Shown here piece after piece: positions 1-7,981 of a DNA stretch of 64,000 bases (position 1 is the first letter of the stretch; every line of letters begins with the position of its first letter). Under the pieces are notes generated by a model. It saw only the letters and a program-made list of their open reading frames with translations. It was not told where the DNA came from and ran no database searches. Source of the DNA: an uncultured Bacteroidota bacterium (GTDB taxonomy: Bacteria; Bacteroidota; Bacteroidia; Flavobacteriales; Flavobacteriaceae); contig CAJXVU010000011.1 of assembly GCA_913062555.1 (NCBI GenBank), positions 30,432 to 94,431 of the forward strand, given 5' to 3'. Made by a program: the position numbers and the translations under genes.

Positions 1-531
1 ATGCTAAGTAAAGACAAAAATAATTGGGGACTAGGCCCTTCTTTACGATGGGAAAATGACTCTTTAATATTTCAACATGGTGGTAAAAATGCAGGATTCA
101 CAAATGACTTAATGGCTTTCGCATATAGCGGAAATGCAGTAGTTGTAATGACAAATGCCGATAACGGCGGAAAACTTATTGGTGAAATATTACGATCGGT
201 ATCTCAATATTATAATTGGGGTACACATCAAACAAAAATTGTAGAAACCATTAGTTTACCAATTGAAGATCTCGGCAAGTTCACTGGTACTTATAAGTTA
301 GATTTTCAAGTCCCTGACATCGGTGATTATTTAATAGATATTTCTATAAAAGATAAAAAGCTGTTTGTAATGGATCCTAATAATGATGACTCCAATGTTT
401 TGACACCTCAAAACGCTTTAAAATTTATTGATTTAGACAAGGGCGATGAAGTAGAATTCCAAACAACAGACGACGCTAAAATCGGTTTACTTTGGAGTGG
501 TCGATTTCAATTTTATAAAGTGGAAGAATAA
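1..531 (+). CDS. Serine hydrolase (class C beta-lactamase-like), C-terminal part
   Basis: The frame is open from the first base, so this is probably the 3' end of a longer gene cut by the window edge; the ATG at position 1 need not be the true start. Residues 26-28 are His-Gly-Gly within FQHGGKNAGF, the third active-site box (equivalent to KTG) of class C beta-lactamase/esterase-type hydrolases, followed by the usual strand ending in VVVMTNAD. The SxxK and YxN boxes would lie upstream. About 100 residues after the fold (from about residue 85) form a beta-rich tail like the accessory domains often appended to these enzymes. Substrate is unknown; members include peptidases and esterases. A second, unrelated member lies at 55809-57272. 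Confidence 0.8.
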   Translation: MLSKDKNNWGLGPSLRWENDSLIFQHGGKNAGFTNDLMAFAYSGNAVVVMTNADNGGKLIGEILRSVSQYYNWGTHQTKIVETISLPIEDLGKFTGTYKLDFQVPDIGDYLIDISIKDKKLFVMDPNNDDSNVLTPQNALKFIDLDKGDEVEFQTTDDAKIGLLWSGRFQFYKVEE

Positions 532-608
532 ATTATCTGTAATAAAATCTTATTTAAGCTAAATTGATTTACTCATAAAAATTTTACAAGCATAGATATA
601 AAATGTAA

Positions 609-639
609 AAGCCAGCAATTATAAAAAAATTGCTGGCTT
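609..639. terminator. Hairpin between convergent genes
   Basis: A 12-bp perfect inverted repeat (609-620 pairing with 628-639) with a 7-nt A-rich loop lies between convergent genes. The T-rich stretch is better when read on the minus strand, so it may serve both genes. Confidence 0.6.
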
Positions 640-665
640 CAAATCTTTATTAAAATCTTAGCAAA

Positions 666-1292
666 TTAATAAAGACACACTACTACTTCTTGTTGACATT
701 TCATGTCCTTATATGCATTAAACCCTTCTGGCAAATATGCCGTGGTATCAAATCCTAATTCTACGTCTTCTTCAAGTTCTACTAATACAATAGCATTCCA
801 ATTTAAATCGTACTTTCCACTTAAAACATTAAAGTCTTCTGGTAAATATGCTTGAGTATCAAATCCTAAATCTACATCTTCATCAAGTTCCACTAATTCA
901 ATAGCATTCCAATCTAAATCATGCTTTCCTTTTAAAGCATTAAAGTCTTCTGGTAAATATGTTTTAGAATCAAATCCTAGAGTTACGTCTTCTTCGAGCT
1001 CTATTAATTCAATAGTATTCCAATCTAAATCGTGCATTCCTTTTAAAGCATTAAACCCTTCTGGTAAATACGCCTTAGAATCAAACCCTAATTCAATTTC
1101 TTCATCCTCTTCAATCACTTCAATATTTGTGATGTCAAATTCTTCAGAAGCTAACAGGTTAGTGTTTTCAAAAAGAATGGATTCTAATTCTAATTCTTCA
1201 ATTGTTTTTAAAGAATGGTCTGGTATTTTTTCAACCATGGCCGCAGCATTCATAATAAATAGTGCGCTAAATAATAAAGTTAATCGGTACAT
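666..1292 (-). CDS. Secreted acidic protein with four 37-residue repeats, function unknown
   Basis: The 208-residue product starts with a signal peptide (about residues 1-19, MYRLTLLFSALFIMNAAAM). Residues 20-67 are acidic. From residue 68 the protein consists of tandem repeats of 37 residues: 68-104, 105-141, 142-178 and a shorter last unit 179-208. Each begins LGFD, continues with a YLPE(G/D)FNA-like segment and, in the three full units, has DL(D/N)WN and an acidic end. The last unit departs from the consensus and ends with two cysteines. I do not recognise the family and assign no function. The many Asp/Glu residues would allow metal binding, which is only a guess. It stands alone, convergent with the upstream hydrolase fragment. 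Confidence 0.75.
   Translation of the reverse strand: MYRLTLLFSALFIMNAAAMVEKIPDHSLKTIEELELESILFENTNLLASEEFDITNIEVIEEDEEIELGFDSKAYLPEGFNALKGMHDLDWNTIELIELEEDVTLGFDSKTYLPEDFNALKGKHDLDWNAIELVELDEDVDLGFDTQAYLPEDFNVLSGKYDLNWNAIVLVELEEDVELGFDTTAYLPEGFNAYKDMKCQQEVVVCLY
669..1091 (-). repeat. 111-bp tandem repeat units inside the repeat protein
   Basis: Three full 111-bp units (1091-981, 980-870, 869-759) and one partial unit (758-669) encode the 37-residue repeats. The units are clearly similar at DNA level as well as protein level, consistent with fairly recent tandem duplication and possible copy-number change between strains. Confidence 0.85.
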
Positions 1293-1442
1293 AATATTTT
1301 TGTTTGTTTGTTTCGCTTTTACATTTATAAGGACGTTACAAAAACAAAAATGTTACGTTTGTTTAGAAATTTTTAACTAAATTAAATTCTTTTTAATTCT
1401 TTTTTAAGAGATCCCAATTGAAACGTTAAATTTTTAAGAACT

Positions 1443-2267
1443 TTAAGGCAGTAGAACATTGATTTTATCATGATACAATTTAAAATCAATTAAATTATTA
1501 TGTCCTGCATTTTTGATAATGCTAAAACTAGTTTTATCCTTTGGTGATGAATTAAAAAGTCGCTCACCAGAACTAAAAGGCACTACATAATCATTTGTAC
1601 CATGAAATATATGTATATCGCAAGTCACATTACTTATAAATTGATGTGTAGGGAATTGATAACTCATCATTAATGACACAGGCATAAAAGGAAACCTTGT
1701 TTTTGCGACATCCACAATGCTAAAATATGGCGTTTCTAATATGAGTTGTTTAGGGCTATTATTTGCAGCAACCTTCGCCGCAATAGCAGTTCCTAATGAT
1801 CGTCCGTAGATCGTGATTTTATTTTCAGGATAGTGCTCTTTCAATAACGAATAGCATATTTGTGCATCATCATAAAGTGCCGTTTCACTTAAAGTTCCAG
1901 TACTTTTACCATAACTCCTATAATCCATAACAAATACGTCGTAATTTTTTCCAACAAAATATTCGGCAATAGTTCCCCATTTGGATAAATCGCCTGCATT
2001 CCCATGAAAATACAAAATAACACCTTTGCTGTCTTTAGCTTTAAAATGTACAGCGTTAATAATGGCATTATCTTTTGTATCTAGAAATAATTCTTCAAAA
2101 GGATGTGAAAAATTGAATCTATAATCTTGAGCTAAAACTGTTGGTCTAAATAATAATTTTTCCTGAAGAACATATAATGATGTACCAATCATAACATATA
2201 AACCTATTATTATTACAAACGCTTTTTTAAGCCTTTGCTTTATTGTTTTTTGCCGAGTGTATGACAT
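1443..2267 (-). CDS. Membrane-anchored alpha/beta hydrolase (BEM46-like)
   Basis: A 274-residue serine hydrolase with an N-terminal membrane anchor (about residues 15-34). The oxyanion-loop HGN is at 88-90, the nucleophile elbow GRSLG has Ser157, and the acid and base are Asp226 (HGTND) and His256 (GHNN). This is the usual BEM46/ABHD13-like layout, with the catalytic domain probably outside or facing the membrane. The substrate is unknown. Its start lies 41 bp inside the upstream paralogue, so the two are almost certainly cotranscribed; starting at the first Met keeps the anchor helix intact. It is the second of two tandem homologues. Confidence 0.85.
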   Translation of the reverse strand: MSYTRQKTIKQRLKKAFVIIIGLYVMIGTSLYVLQEKLLFRPTVLAQDYRFNFSHPFEELFLDTKDNAIINAVHFKAKDSKGVILYFHGNAGDLSKWGTIAEYFVGKNYDVFVMDYRSYGKSTGTLSETALYDDAQICYSLLKEHYPENKITIYGRSLGTAIAAKVAANNSPKQLILETPYFSIVDVAKTRFPFMPVSLMMSYQFPTHQFISNVTCDIHIFHGTNDYVVPFSSGERLFNSSPKDKTSFSIIKNAGHNNLIDFKLYHDKINVLLP

Positions 2268-3102
2268 TAATACTTGTAGTTGAAAAATCTATTGAATTTA
2301 ATTTTGCATTGATAATTTCTTCCATAATTTGGTGATAAGACTCAAAATTATTTAAATCTTTATGTCCTCCTCCAATTATAGTATGTAACCTTGTTAATTT
2401 GGGTTTAATTTGAGAGAGCTTAACACTGCTTTTATAAGGAATTAATTTATCATTGGTACCATGAACAATATGAATAGGACATTGTACATATTTTAACCAT
2501 TTATAGGTTGGCAACGGGTACTTTATCAATATAGACAGTGGCATAAATGGCATATAACGTGCCGTTACCTTTGTTAAACTATAATAAGGGGCATCTAGAA
2601 TGAGCATTTTAGGATTATTAATAGACGCCAACTTTGTGGCAAACCCTGACCCCAATGAACGGCCATAAACGATGATGTTTTCTTCTGAAACCCGTTCTTT
2701 TATCTTGGTATATACTTCTTGTAAATCGCGTTTAATAGCCTTTTGTGAGCGGCGCCCCGTACTTTTACCAAACCCGCGATAGTCTATCATGAACACATCA
2801 TAACCATGTCTTGTAAAATCGACAGCAAACTTGCCCCAACCCTTTATACTCTTTGAATTCCCTTTTAAATATAACACCACCCCTTTTGGGTCTTTAACTC
2901 GAAATCGGAGACCATTAATCACAGCACCATCACGGGTTTCTAGATTATACTCTTGTGTTTCTTGATTTTTGTAAAAAAATTGAAAATCTTCAGGTAGTTT
3001 TTCTGGTTTAAACAACAAATAATCCTGAACATAGTAAATAACGATACTTATCACCAAATATGTAATTGCAACAATTATTAGAATTTGTAACCAATAAGGC
3101 AT
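2227..3102 (-). CDS. Membrane-anchored alpha/beta hydrolase, paralogue with altered oxyanion motif
   Basis: A 291-residue hydrolase homologous to the gene downstream. It has an N-terminal transmembrane anchor (about residues 5-25), nucleophile elbow GRSLG (Ser149), acid Asp218 in HGTND and base His247 in GGGHKD, so the triad is complete. Where the sister protein has HGN in the oxyanion loop, this one reads KGN (80-82), which replaces the usual His. The C-terminal 30 or so residues are a low-complexity polar extension partly encoded in the overlap with the next gene. Substrate unknown. First gene of a two-gene leftward unit. Confidence 0.85.
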   Translation of the reverse strand: MPYWLQILIIVAITYLVISIVIYYVQDYLLFKPEKLPEDFQFFYKNQETQEYNLETRDGAVINGLRFRVKDPKGVVLYLKGNSKSIKGWGKFAVDFTRHGYDVFMIDYRGFGKSTGRRSQKAIKRDLQEVYTKIKERVSEENIIVYGRSLGSGFATKLASINNPKMLILDAPYYSLTKVTARYMPFMPLSILIKYPLPTYKWLKYVQCPIHIVHGTNDKLIPYKSSVKLSQIKPKLTRLHTIIGGGHKDLNNFESYHQIMEEIINAKLNSIDFSTTSINVIHSAKNNKAKA

Positions 3103-3309
3103 CTCTTAAATGTTTTTCTATTCACACAAGATATAAAACTTTTCAATAGTATTAGTTTCAATTAGATAAACAATAAATACTCAGGTTTAATCATTTCTAG
3201 ACCAGTAATAAAGGGTTTTGATAGAATTTTATGACTTCATATCGAATTTATAAGTTTCAACCATTTTTTTTCACTAAATTCATCCTGCTATTATAAAACG
3301 CCCCTATCG

Positions 3310-4566
3310 ATGAAACGTATTTTTATTCTAATCTTTTTAATTGCCAGCTTTACGTCTTGTGAAGATGACTCCGACGATGTCATCATTATTTGTGATACGC
3401 CTTCAGGGCTCACAAGCACAGAAATCACTCATAATAGTGTGCTTTTAAGCTGGTCAAATTTAAATGAAATTAAAGCCGTTACCATTGAATATGGACTCAA
3501 TGGCTTTCAAACTGGAACAGGAACTATAGTCACCACATCAGACAATTCAATTACTATAGAAGATTTAGTGCCTAATATGGCCTATGAATATTACATTTCG
3601 GCAAATTGCTCAGTTGATAATGTAAGCATGTCCAGCGATGCCAAAAGTTTCAATACAGAGGTTAGTCCAGTGGTCGCACAGTTTTTACCGAAACTCTCTC
3701 AACTGAATATTTTTACTGGTGATTTAGGTGAATTAACCCCGAGTACAAATACTTTTAAATACGAATTAAGTACAGAACTATATTCAGATTATGCACATAA
3801 ATTACGTTTAATATCGCTTCCAAAAGATGAAGCGATGGTTTATGATGGCGATGGGCTTCCTATTTTCCCTGATGGCACCGTTATGGCTAAAACATTTTAT
3901 TATAATCTAGATGAAACCAATGCTGCTGCAGGTAAAAAAATTATTGAAACTAGAATTTTAATTAAGCAAAGTAATATCTGGCATTTAGGAAATTATGTTT
4001 GGAATGCCGCACAAACTGAAGCAACTTATGATGAAGATTCACATATTGTTCCAGTAACTTGGATTGATGCACAAGGGGTTGAAAAATCTGTAGACTATAA
4101 AGTTCCAGATTATCCATCTTGTGTAACGTGTCATCAAAATAGTGGTAGAAGAACTCCAATAGGTCCAAAATTACGATCGATGAACTTTGACGTTAATAAT
4201 ACAAATCAACTTCAGCAGTTTATTAATGATGGGCATTTGACAAATGCGCCAAATCCCTCGTCTATTAGTGCTTTACCAGATTGGGAAGATACAAATTTCA
4301 CTCCTGAAGAACGAACAAGAGCATACTTTGACATGAATTGCGCACACTGCCATTCTCCCGGAGGTCATCACAATATGAACTTTTATGAAGCCATGGACCT
4401 GAGGCTCGAAACGCGTTTTAGTGAAACTAATATTTATGATTACAGGTATAGTATCATGACTAGAATTCAAACAAGTATTCCTGGATATAGCATGCCTTTT
4501 TTAGGTGTAACTACTCCACATACGGAAGCTTTACAGTTAATCATTCCATTTTTAGAGTCGCTCTAA
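3310..4566 (+). CDS. Lipoprotein with fibronectin type III domain and two CxxCH haem motifs
   Basis: The 418-residue protein begins with a lipoprotein signal ending in TSC (Cys17) followed by EDDSDD, an acidic run of the type associated with surface export of Bacteroidota lipoproteins. Residues about 28-115 look like a fibronectin type III domain. The rest resembles the dihaem cytochrome-like family related to SO_2930/HNE_0200 proteins, with CVTCH at 271-275 and CAHCH at 344-348 as two haem c attachment motifs. Role unknown; electron transfer at the cell surface is an inference. It is monocistronic by spacing. Family naming is moderately sure; the two haem motifs are plain. Confidence 0.75.
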   Translation: MKRIFILIFLIASFTSCEDDSDDVIIICDTPSGLTSTEITHNSVLLSWSNLNEIKAVTIEYGLNGFQTGTGTIVTTSDNSITIEDLVPNMAYEYYISANCSVDNVSMSSDAKSFNTEVSPVVAQFLPKLSQLNIFTGDLGELTPSTNTFKYELSTELYSDYAHKLRLISLPKDEAMVYDGDGLPIFPDGTVMAKTFYYNLDETNAAAGKKIIETRILIKQSNIWHLGNYVWNAAQTEATYDEDSHIVPVTWIDAQGVEKSVDYKVPDYPSCVTCHQNSGRRTPIGPKLRSMNFDVNNTNQLQQFINDGHLTNAPNPSSISALPDWEDTNFTPEERTRAYFDMNCAHCHSPGGHHNMNFYEAMDLRLETRFSETNIYDYRYSIMTRIQTSIPGYSMPFLGVTTPHTEALQLIIPFLESL

Positions 4567-4720
4567 TAAAATTTTAACCCAGATTACACATTAAAAACTC
4601 CTTTTTACATTACCTTTTAGTCTTAAAAATTTGTTAAAATATTACTAATTTTTAAGACTAGAAATGGTTCTACCAGCTGCTTTTCTTATTTTCACTAGCT
4701 AAACTTAAAACCAAGCAAAA

Positions 4721-7186
4721 TTGAAAAACTCTTCTATTAAAGTTTTACTATTAGCACTTACACTTATAGTAACTTCTTGTAACACTGCAAAAAAAGCTGC
4801 CGAAGCAGAAGCCGCGAAGAAAACAGCGACAAAGCCTAAACCAAAACCGCCTAAAAAAGGAGATATCCAACCTTATAATAAAGTAATTACAAAAAAGGCG
4901 AAAACGGACGAAGGATTATTTAAGGTGCATCAAATTGATGACAAATATTTTTACGAGATTCCAGATTCTCTTTTTGAAAGAGAAATGTTAATGGTAACTC
5001 GTATTGCTAAAACCGCTAACGGTATTGGTTTTGGTGGAGGAAAACAAAACACTCAGGTATTGAGATGGCAAAAGAAAGGCAAAAAAGTAGCCTTACGTGT
5101 TGTTTCTCACAATATTGTTGCTGATGAAGAACTTCCAGTTCATGAAGCCGTCGTTAATTCCAACTTTGAACCGGTACTATACACCTTCCCAATTAAGGCA
5201 TATAGTAAAGATTCCACAAGTACTGTAATTGATGTTACTGATTTATTTGCGAAAGACATAAAAGCCTTAGGATTGCATCAAAGAAGTAGAAAAAGGTACA
5301 AGGCCACTCGTTTGGAAGCCAATAAATCATTTATTGAAAGCGTAAAAAGCTACCCTTTAAACATTGAAGCCAGACATGTAAAAACTTATGCTGCTAGTGC
5401 TGCTCCATCAAATTCAAGTACAGGAGCTATATCTGTTGAAATAAACAACTCCATGGTGTTATTACCAAAAACACCAATGAAGCGTCGTCACTTTGATCAA
5501 CGCGTTGGTTGGTTTGCCAGAGGTCAGGTAGATTATGGTTTAGATGACCAAAAAAGTAAAGTGATTAGATATCTTGATCGCTGGAGATTAGAAGTTAAAG
5601 ATGAAGATCTTGCTAAATTTAAACGTGGTGAACTTGTTGAACCAAAAAAACAAATTGTCTATTATATAGATAGAGCGACCCCAAAAAAGTGGCGTAAATA
5701 TATAAAACAAGGTATCGAAGATTGGCAGGTTGCTTTTGAAGCTGCTGGATTTAAAAATGCCATCATCGCCAAAGACCCTCCTACTAAAGAACAAGATCCT
5801 GAATGGTCACCAGAAGATGTGCGCTATTCTGTCGTACGCTATTTAGCCTCTCCAATTCCAAATGCCAATGGCCCTCACGTAAGTGACCCACGTTCTGGAG
5901 AAATATTAGAATCTGATATCAATTGGTATCATAATGTAATGAGCTTATTACAAGGCTGGTTCTTCGTTCAAACTGCAGCAATAAATCCTGAAGCACAAAT
6001 GGTAGGATTTAAGGATGAGGTAATGGGTGAACTCATCAAATTTGTATCATCTCACGAAGTTGGACACACTTTAGGATTGCCTCACAATATGGGTAGTAGT
6101 AGCGCTTATAAAGTTGAAGACTTACGAAGTGCAGAGTTTACTAAAAAATATGGTACAGCACCATCAATTATGGATTATGCACGATTTAACTATGTAGCGC
6201 AACCTGGCGACGAGGGTGTTGCTCTGATGCCAAATATTGGTGTCTATGATAAACATGCTATACGTTGGGGATATCGTCCTATTATGGATGCAAAAACCGC
6301 AAGCGACGAAAAGAAAACATTGGATGGATGGATTTTAGAACATGCTGGAGATCCAATGTATCGTTTTGGAAGAAGACAAGGTATTGATCCAACAGCTCAA
6401 ACTGAAGATTTAGGTGATGATGCTATAAAAGCAAGTACTTATGGTATCGCCAATTTAAAACGTATTGTACCAAACCTAATTAAGTGGACCTCAAAGGACG
6501 GTGAAACTTATGGTGATTTATCGGCAATGTACGGGCATGTTGTTTCTCAGTTCAATAGATATATGGGACATGTTGCAACAAACATAGGTGGTGTTTACCA
6601 ATACACTAAAACGTCTGACCAAGCAGGTGATGTATTTAGTAATGTGGATAAATTACATCAAAAAAATTGTTTGAAATTTATTAATAATGAATTATTCAAA
6701 ACACCGTCATGGTTAATTGATAAAGATATTATTAACAGAACTGAATTTAATGGTGTTACGGAACGCATAAGAGGTATCCAAGTAAGAACTTTGAATAATA
6801 TTTTAGGCCTTACTAGAATGATGCGAATGATAGACAATGAAACCTTAAATGGTTCAAGTTCATATACTTTAATGTCTATGATGAATGATTTACGCAACGA
6901 AATTTGGTCTGAATTAAGATCTGGTAGAAGCATCGACACTTACCGTAGAAATCTACAACGAGCTCATGTTGAGCGTTTGGCTACTTTAATTGAATCAAAA
7001 GACGTTAGAGGTTTTAGAGGGACAGTAACTGTAAAACAATCGGATATTATTCCTGTGGTTCGTGGTGAATTAAACAGAATTAAAAGAAGCGCTCAAAATG
7101 CTGTAGGTAGTGCTCCTAATACCATCACAAGATATCACTTACAAGATATTGTTAAACGAATTGAATCTATTTTAGATCCTAAATAA
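4721..7186 (+). CDS. Zinc-dependent metalloprotease lipoprotein (DUF5117/DUF5118 type)
   Basis: The 821-residue protein has a lipoprotein signal ending in VTSC, then a Lys/Ala/Pro-rich linker. The metzincin zinc motif HEVGHTLGLPH is at residues 445-455 (ligands His445, His449, His455; catalytic Glu446), with a Met-turn candidate (SIMDYARF) about 40 residues later. Length and layout match the large Bacteroidota metalloproteases carrying DUF5118, DUF5117 and DUF4953 regions. The start is TTG: the nearest upstream ATG (4662) runs into a stop in its own frame, and only the TTG gives the complete lipoprotein signal. It probably acts at the outer membrane; the substrate is unknown. Confidence 0.88.
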   Translation: MKNSSIKVLLLALTLIVTSCNTAKKAAEAEAAKKTATKPKPKPPKKGDIQPYNKVITKKAKTDEGLFKVHQIDDKYFYEIPDSLFEREMLMVTRIAKTANGIGFGGGKQNTQVLRWQKKGKKVALRVVSHNIVADEELPVHEAVVNSNFEPVLYTFPIKAYSKDSTSTVIDVTDLFAKDIKALGLHQRSRKRYKATRLEANKSFIESVKSYPLNIEARHVKTYAASAAPSNSSTGAISVEINNSMVLLPKTPMKRRHFDQRVGWFARGQVDYGLDDQKSKVIRYLDRWRLEVKDEDLAKFKRGELVEPKKQIVYYIDRATPKKWRKYIKQGIEDWQVAFEAAGFKNAIIAKDPPTKEQDPEWSPEDVRYSVVRYLASPIPNANGPHVSDPRSGEILESDINWYHNVMSLLQGWFFVQTAAINPEAQMVGFKDEVMGELIKFVSSHEVGHTLGLPHNMGSSSAYKVEDLRSAEFTKKYGTAPSIMDYARFNYVAQPGDEGVALMPNIGVYDKHAIRWGYRPIMDAKTASDEKKTLDGWILEHAGDPMYRFGRRQGIDPTAQTEDLGDDAIKASTYGIANLKRIVPNLIKWTSKDGETYGDLSAMYGHVVSQFNRYMGHVATNIGGVYQYTKTSDQAGDVFSNVDKLHQKNCLKFINNELFKTPSWLIDKDIINRTEFNGVTERIRGIQVRTLNNILGLTRMMRMIDNETLNGSSSYTLMSMMNDLRNEIWSELRSGRSIDTYRRNLQRAHVERLATLIESKDVRGFRGTVTVKQSDIIPVVRGELNRIKRSAQNAVGSAPNTITRYHLQDIVKRIESILDPK

Positions 7187-7204
7187 TAAACTTAAAATAC
7201 CAAA

Positions 7205-7238
7205 TAAAAAGGCTTCAATTTAATTGAAGCCTTTTTTT
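7205..7238 (+). terminator. Intrinsic terminator after the metalloprotease gene
   Basis: An A-rich run, a stem GGCTTCAATT/AATTGAAGCC and seven or more Ts form a clear intrinsic terminator about 20 nt after the stop. Its symmetry means it could also serve the convergent gene. Confidence 0.85.
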
Positions 7239-7348
7239 GTTTTAAACCCCGGAGTATTGAACCACGAGGTTTAAGGTTAGCTAACCAATCATCAAACAAA
7301 AACTAATACTTTTTGAATAATTTTTGCTATGACCAGCAATACTCAAAT

Positions 7349-7831
7349 TTATTGGTCTTCATTTTCCTTGTTTTCAATATACTGTACATCTCTGGTGTTT
7401 TTTTGTACTGCAATAGCCGAGAATATACTCAGTAAAAATGACATGCCATAAAAGCCCTTCTCACTCAATAGTAAATCGGCATTCCAAAGTCCAATAATTA
7501 ACAATACAATGGAAGCACAGGTTGTAAACCAACTAATACTATAATACAAATCAGTTACAGGAACCCCTTCCAACCGGTCTCTAACTGATTTTTGGACTGA
7601 AATAACAGAGAACAATCCAAACAATAAAATTGTAAAATAGTAGCCTTGTTCATTGAGTTGCATCTCAGCATTCCATAGGCCAATACAATAAGAAGTAACG
7701 CCTATTAATAAAGTAGCCCAGGAAGCACCAATAAATGCTGCCGTAGGTTTTTGATCATACGGTTTAGGAGCCTCAGCTTTCGCCGTGTCCTTTAAATTTT
7801 CTTTTCCCGAAACTGTTGTTTGATAATCCAT
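7349..7831 (-). CDS. YiaA/YiaB family inner-membrane protein with two domains
   Basis: Two consecutive YiaA/YiaB modules are visible, each a pair of transmembrane helices with the GLWNA(E/D) signature in the first hairpin and a conserved QK(S/N)xRD after the second. I place the start at 7831 (MDYQTTVSG): the open frame extends 13 codons further to 7870, but the additional residues do not resemble a functional N-terminus. The protein is about 160 residues with four membrane helices and a short cytoplasmic N-terminus. The molecular role of the family is unknown; the E. coli members are small inner-membrane proteins. It diverges from the next gene across a region with a long direct repeat. Confidence 0.85.
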   Translation of the reverse strand: MDYQTTVSGKENLKDTAKAEAPKPYDQKPTAAFIGASWATLLIGVTSYCIGLWNAEMQLNEQGYYFTILLFGLFSVISVQKSVRDRLEGVPVTDLYYSISWFTTCASIVLLIIGLWNADLLLSEKGFYGMSFLLSIFSAIAVQKNTRDVQYIENKENEDQ

Positions 7832-7892
7832 TTTCTTTTGTTTTAATGATTCAGGACAAAAATGCAACACTAAAAGAATTTCCGAAATACAA

Positions 7893-7978
7893 GTTTCACT
7901 TAATACTGACGATATATTATTTAATTATATTAGATAAAAGTTTATATTTAAACTATAGTTTCAAATAATACTGACGAT
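7893..7978. repeat. 21-bp direct repeat in a divergent intergenic region
   Basis: GTTTCA-2nt-TAATACTGACGAT occurs at 7893-7913 and again at 7958-7978, identical at 19 of 21 positions and 65 bp apart start to start. The second copy ends 3 bp before the rightward start codon at 7982. Confidence 0.8.
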
Positions 7979-7981
7979 TTA

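Noticed and set aside
1..531. Treating the first gene as complete from the ATG at position 1
   Set aside because: The product lacks the SxxK and YxN boxes, so it is most simply a gene truncated by the window edge.
1129..1380. Plus-strand open frame of 83 codons over the repeat-protein start
   Set aside because: It lies antisense to the signal peptide and promoter region of the repeat gene and shows no domain; it is most likely a shadow frame.
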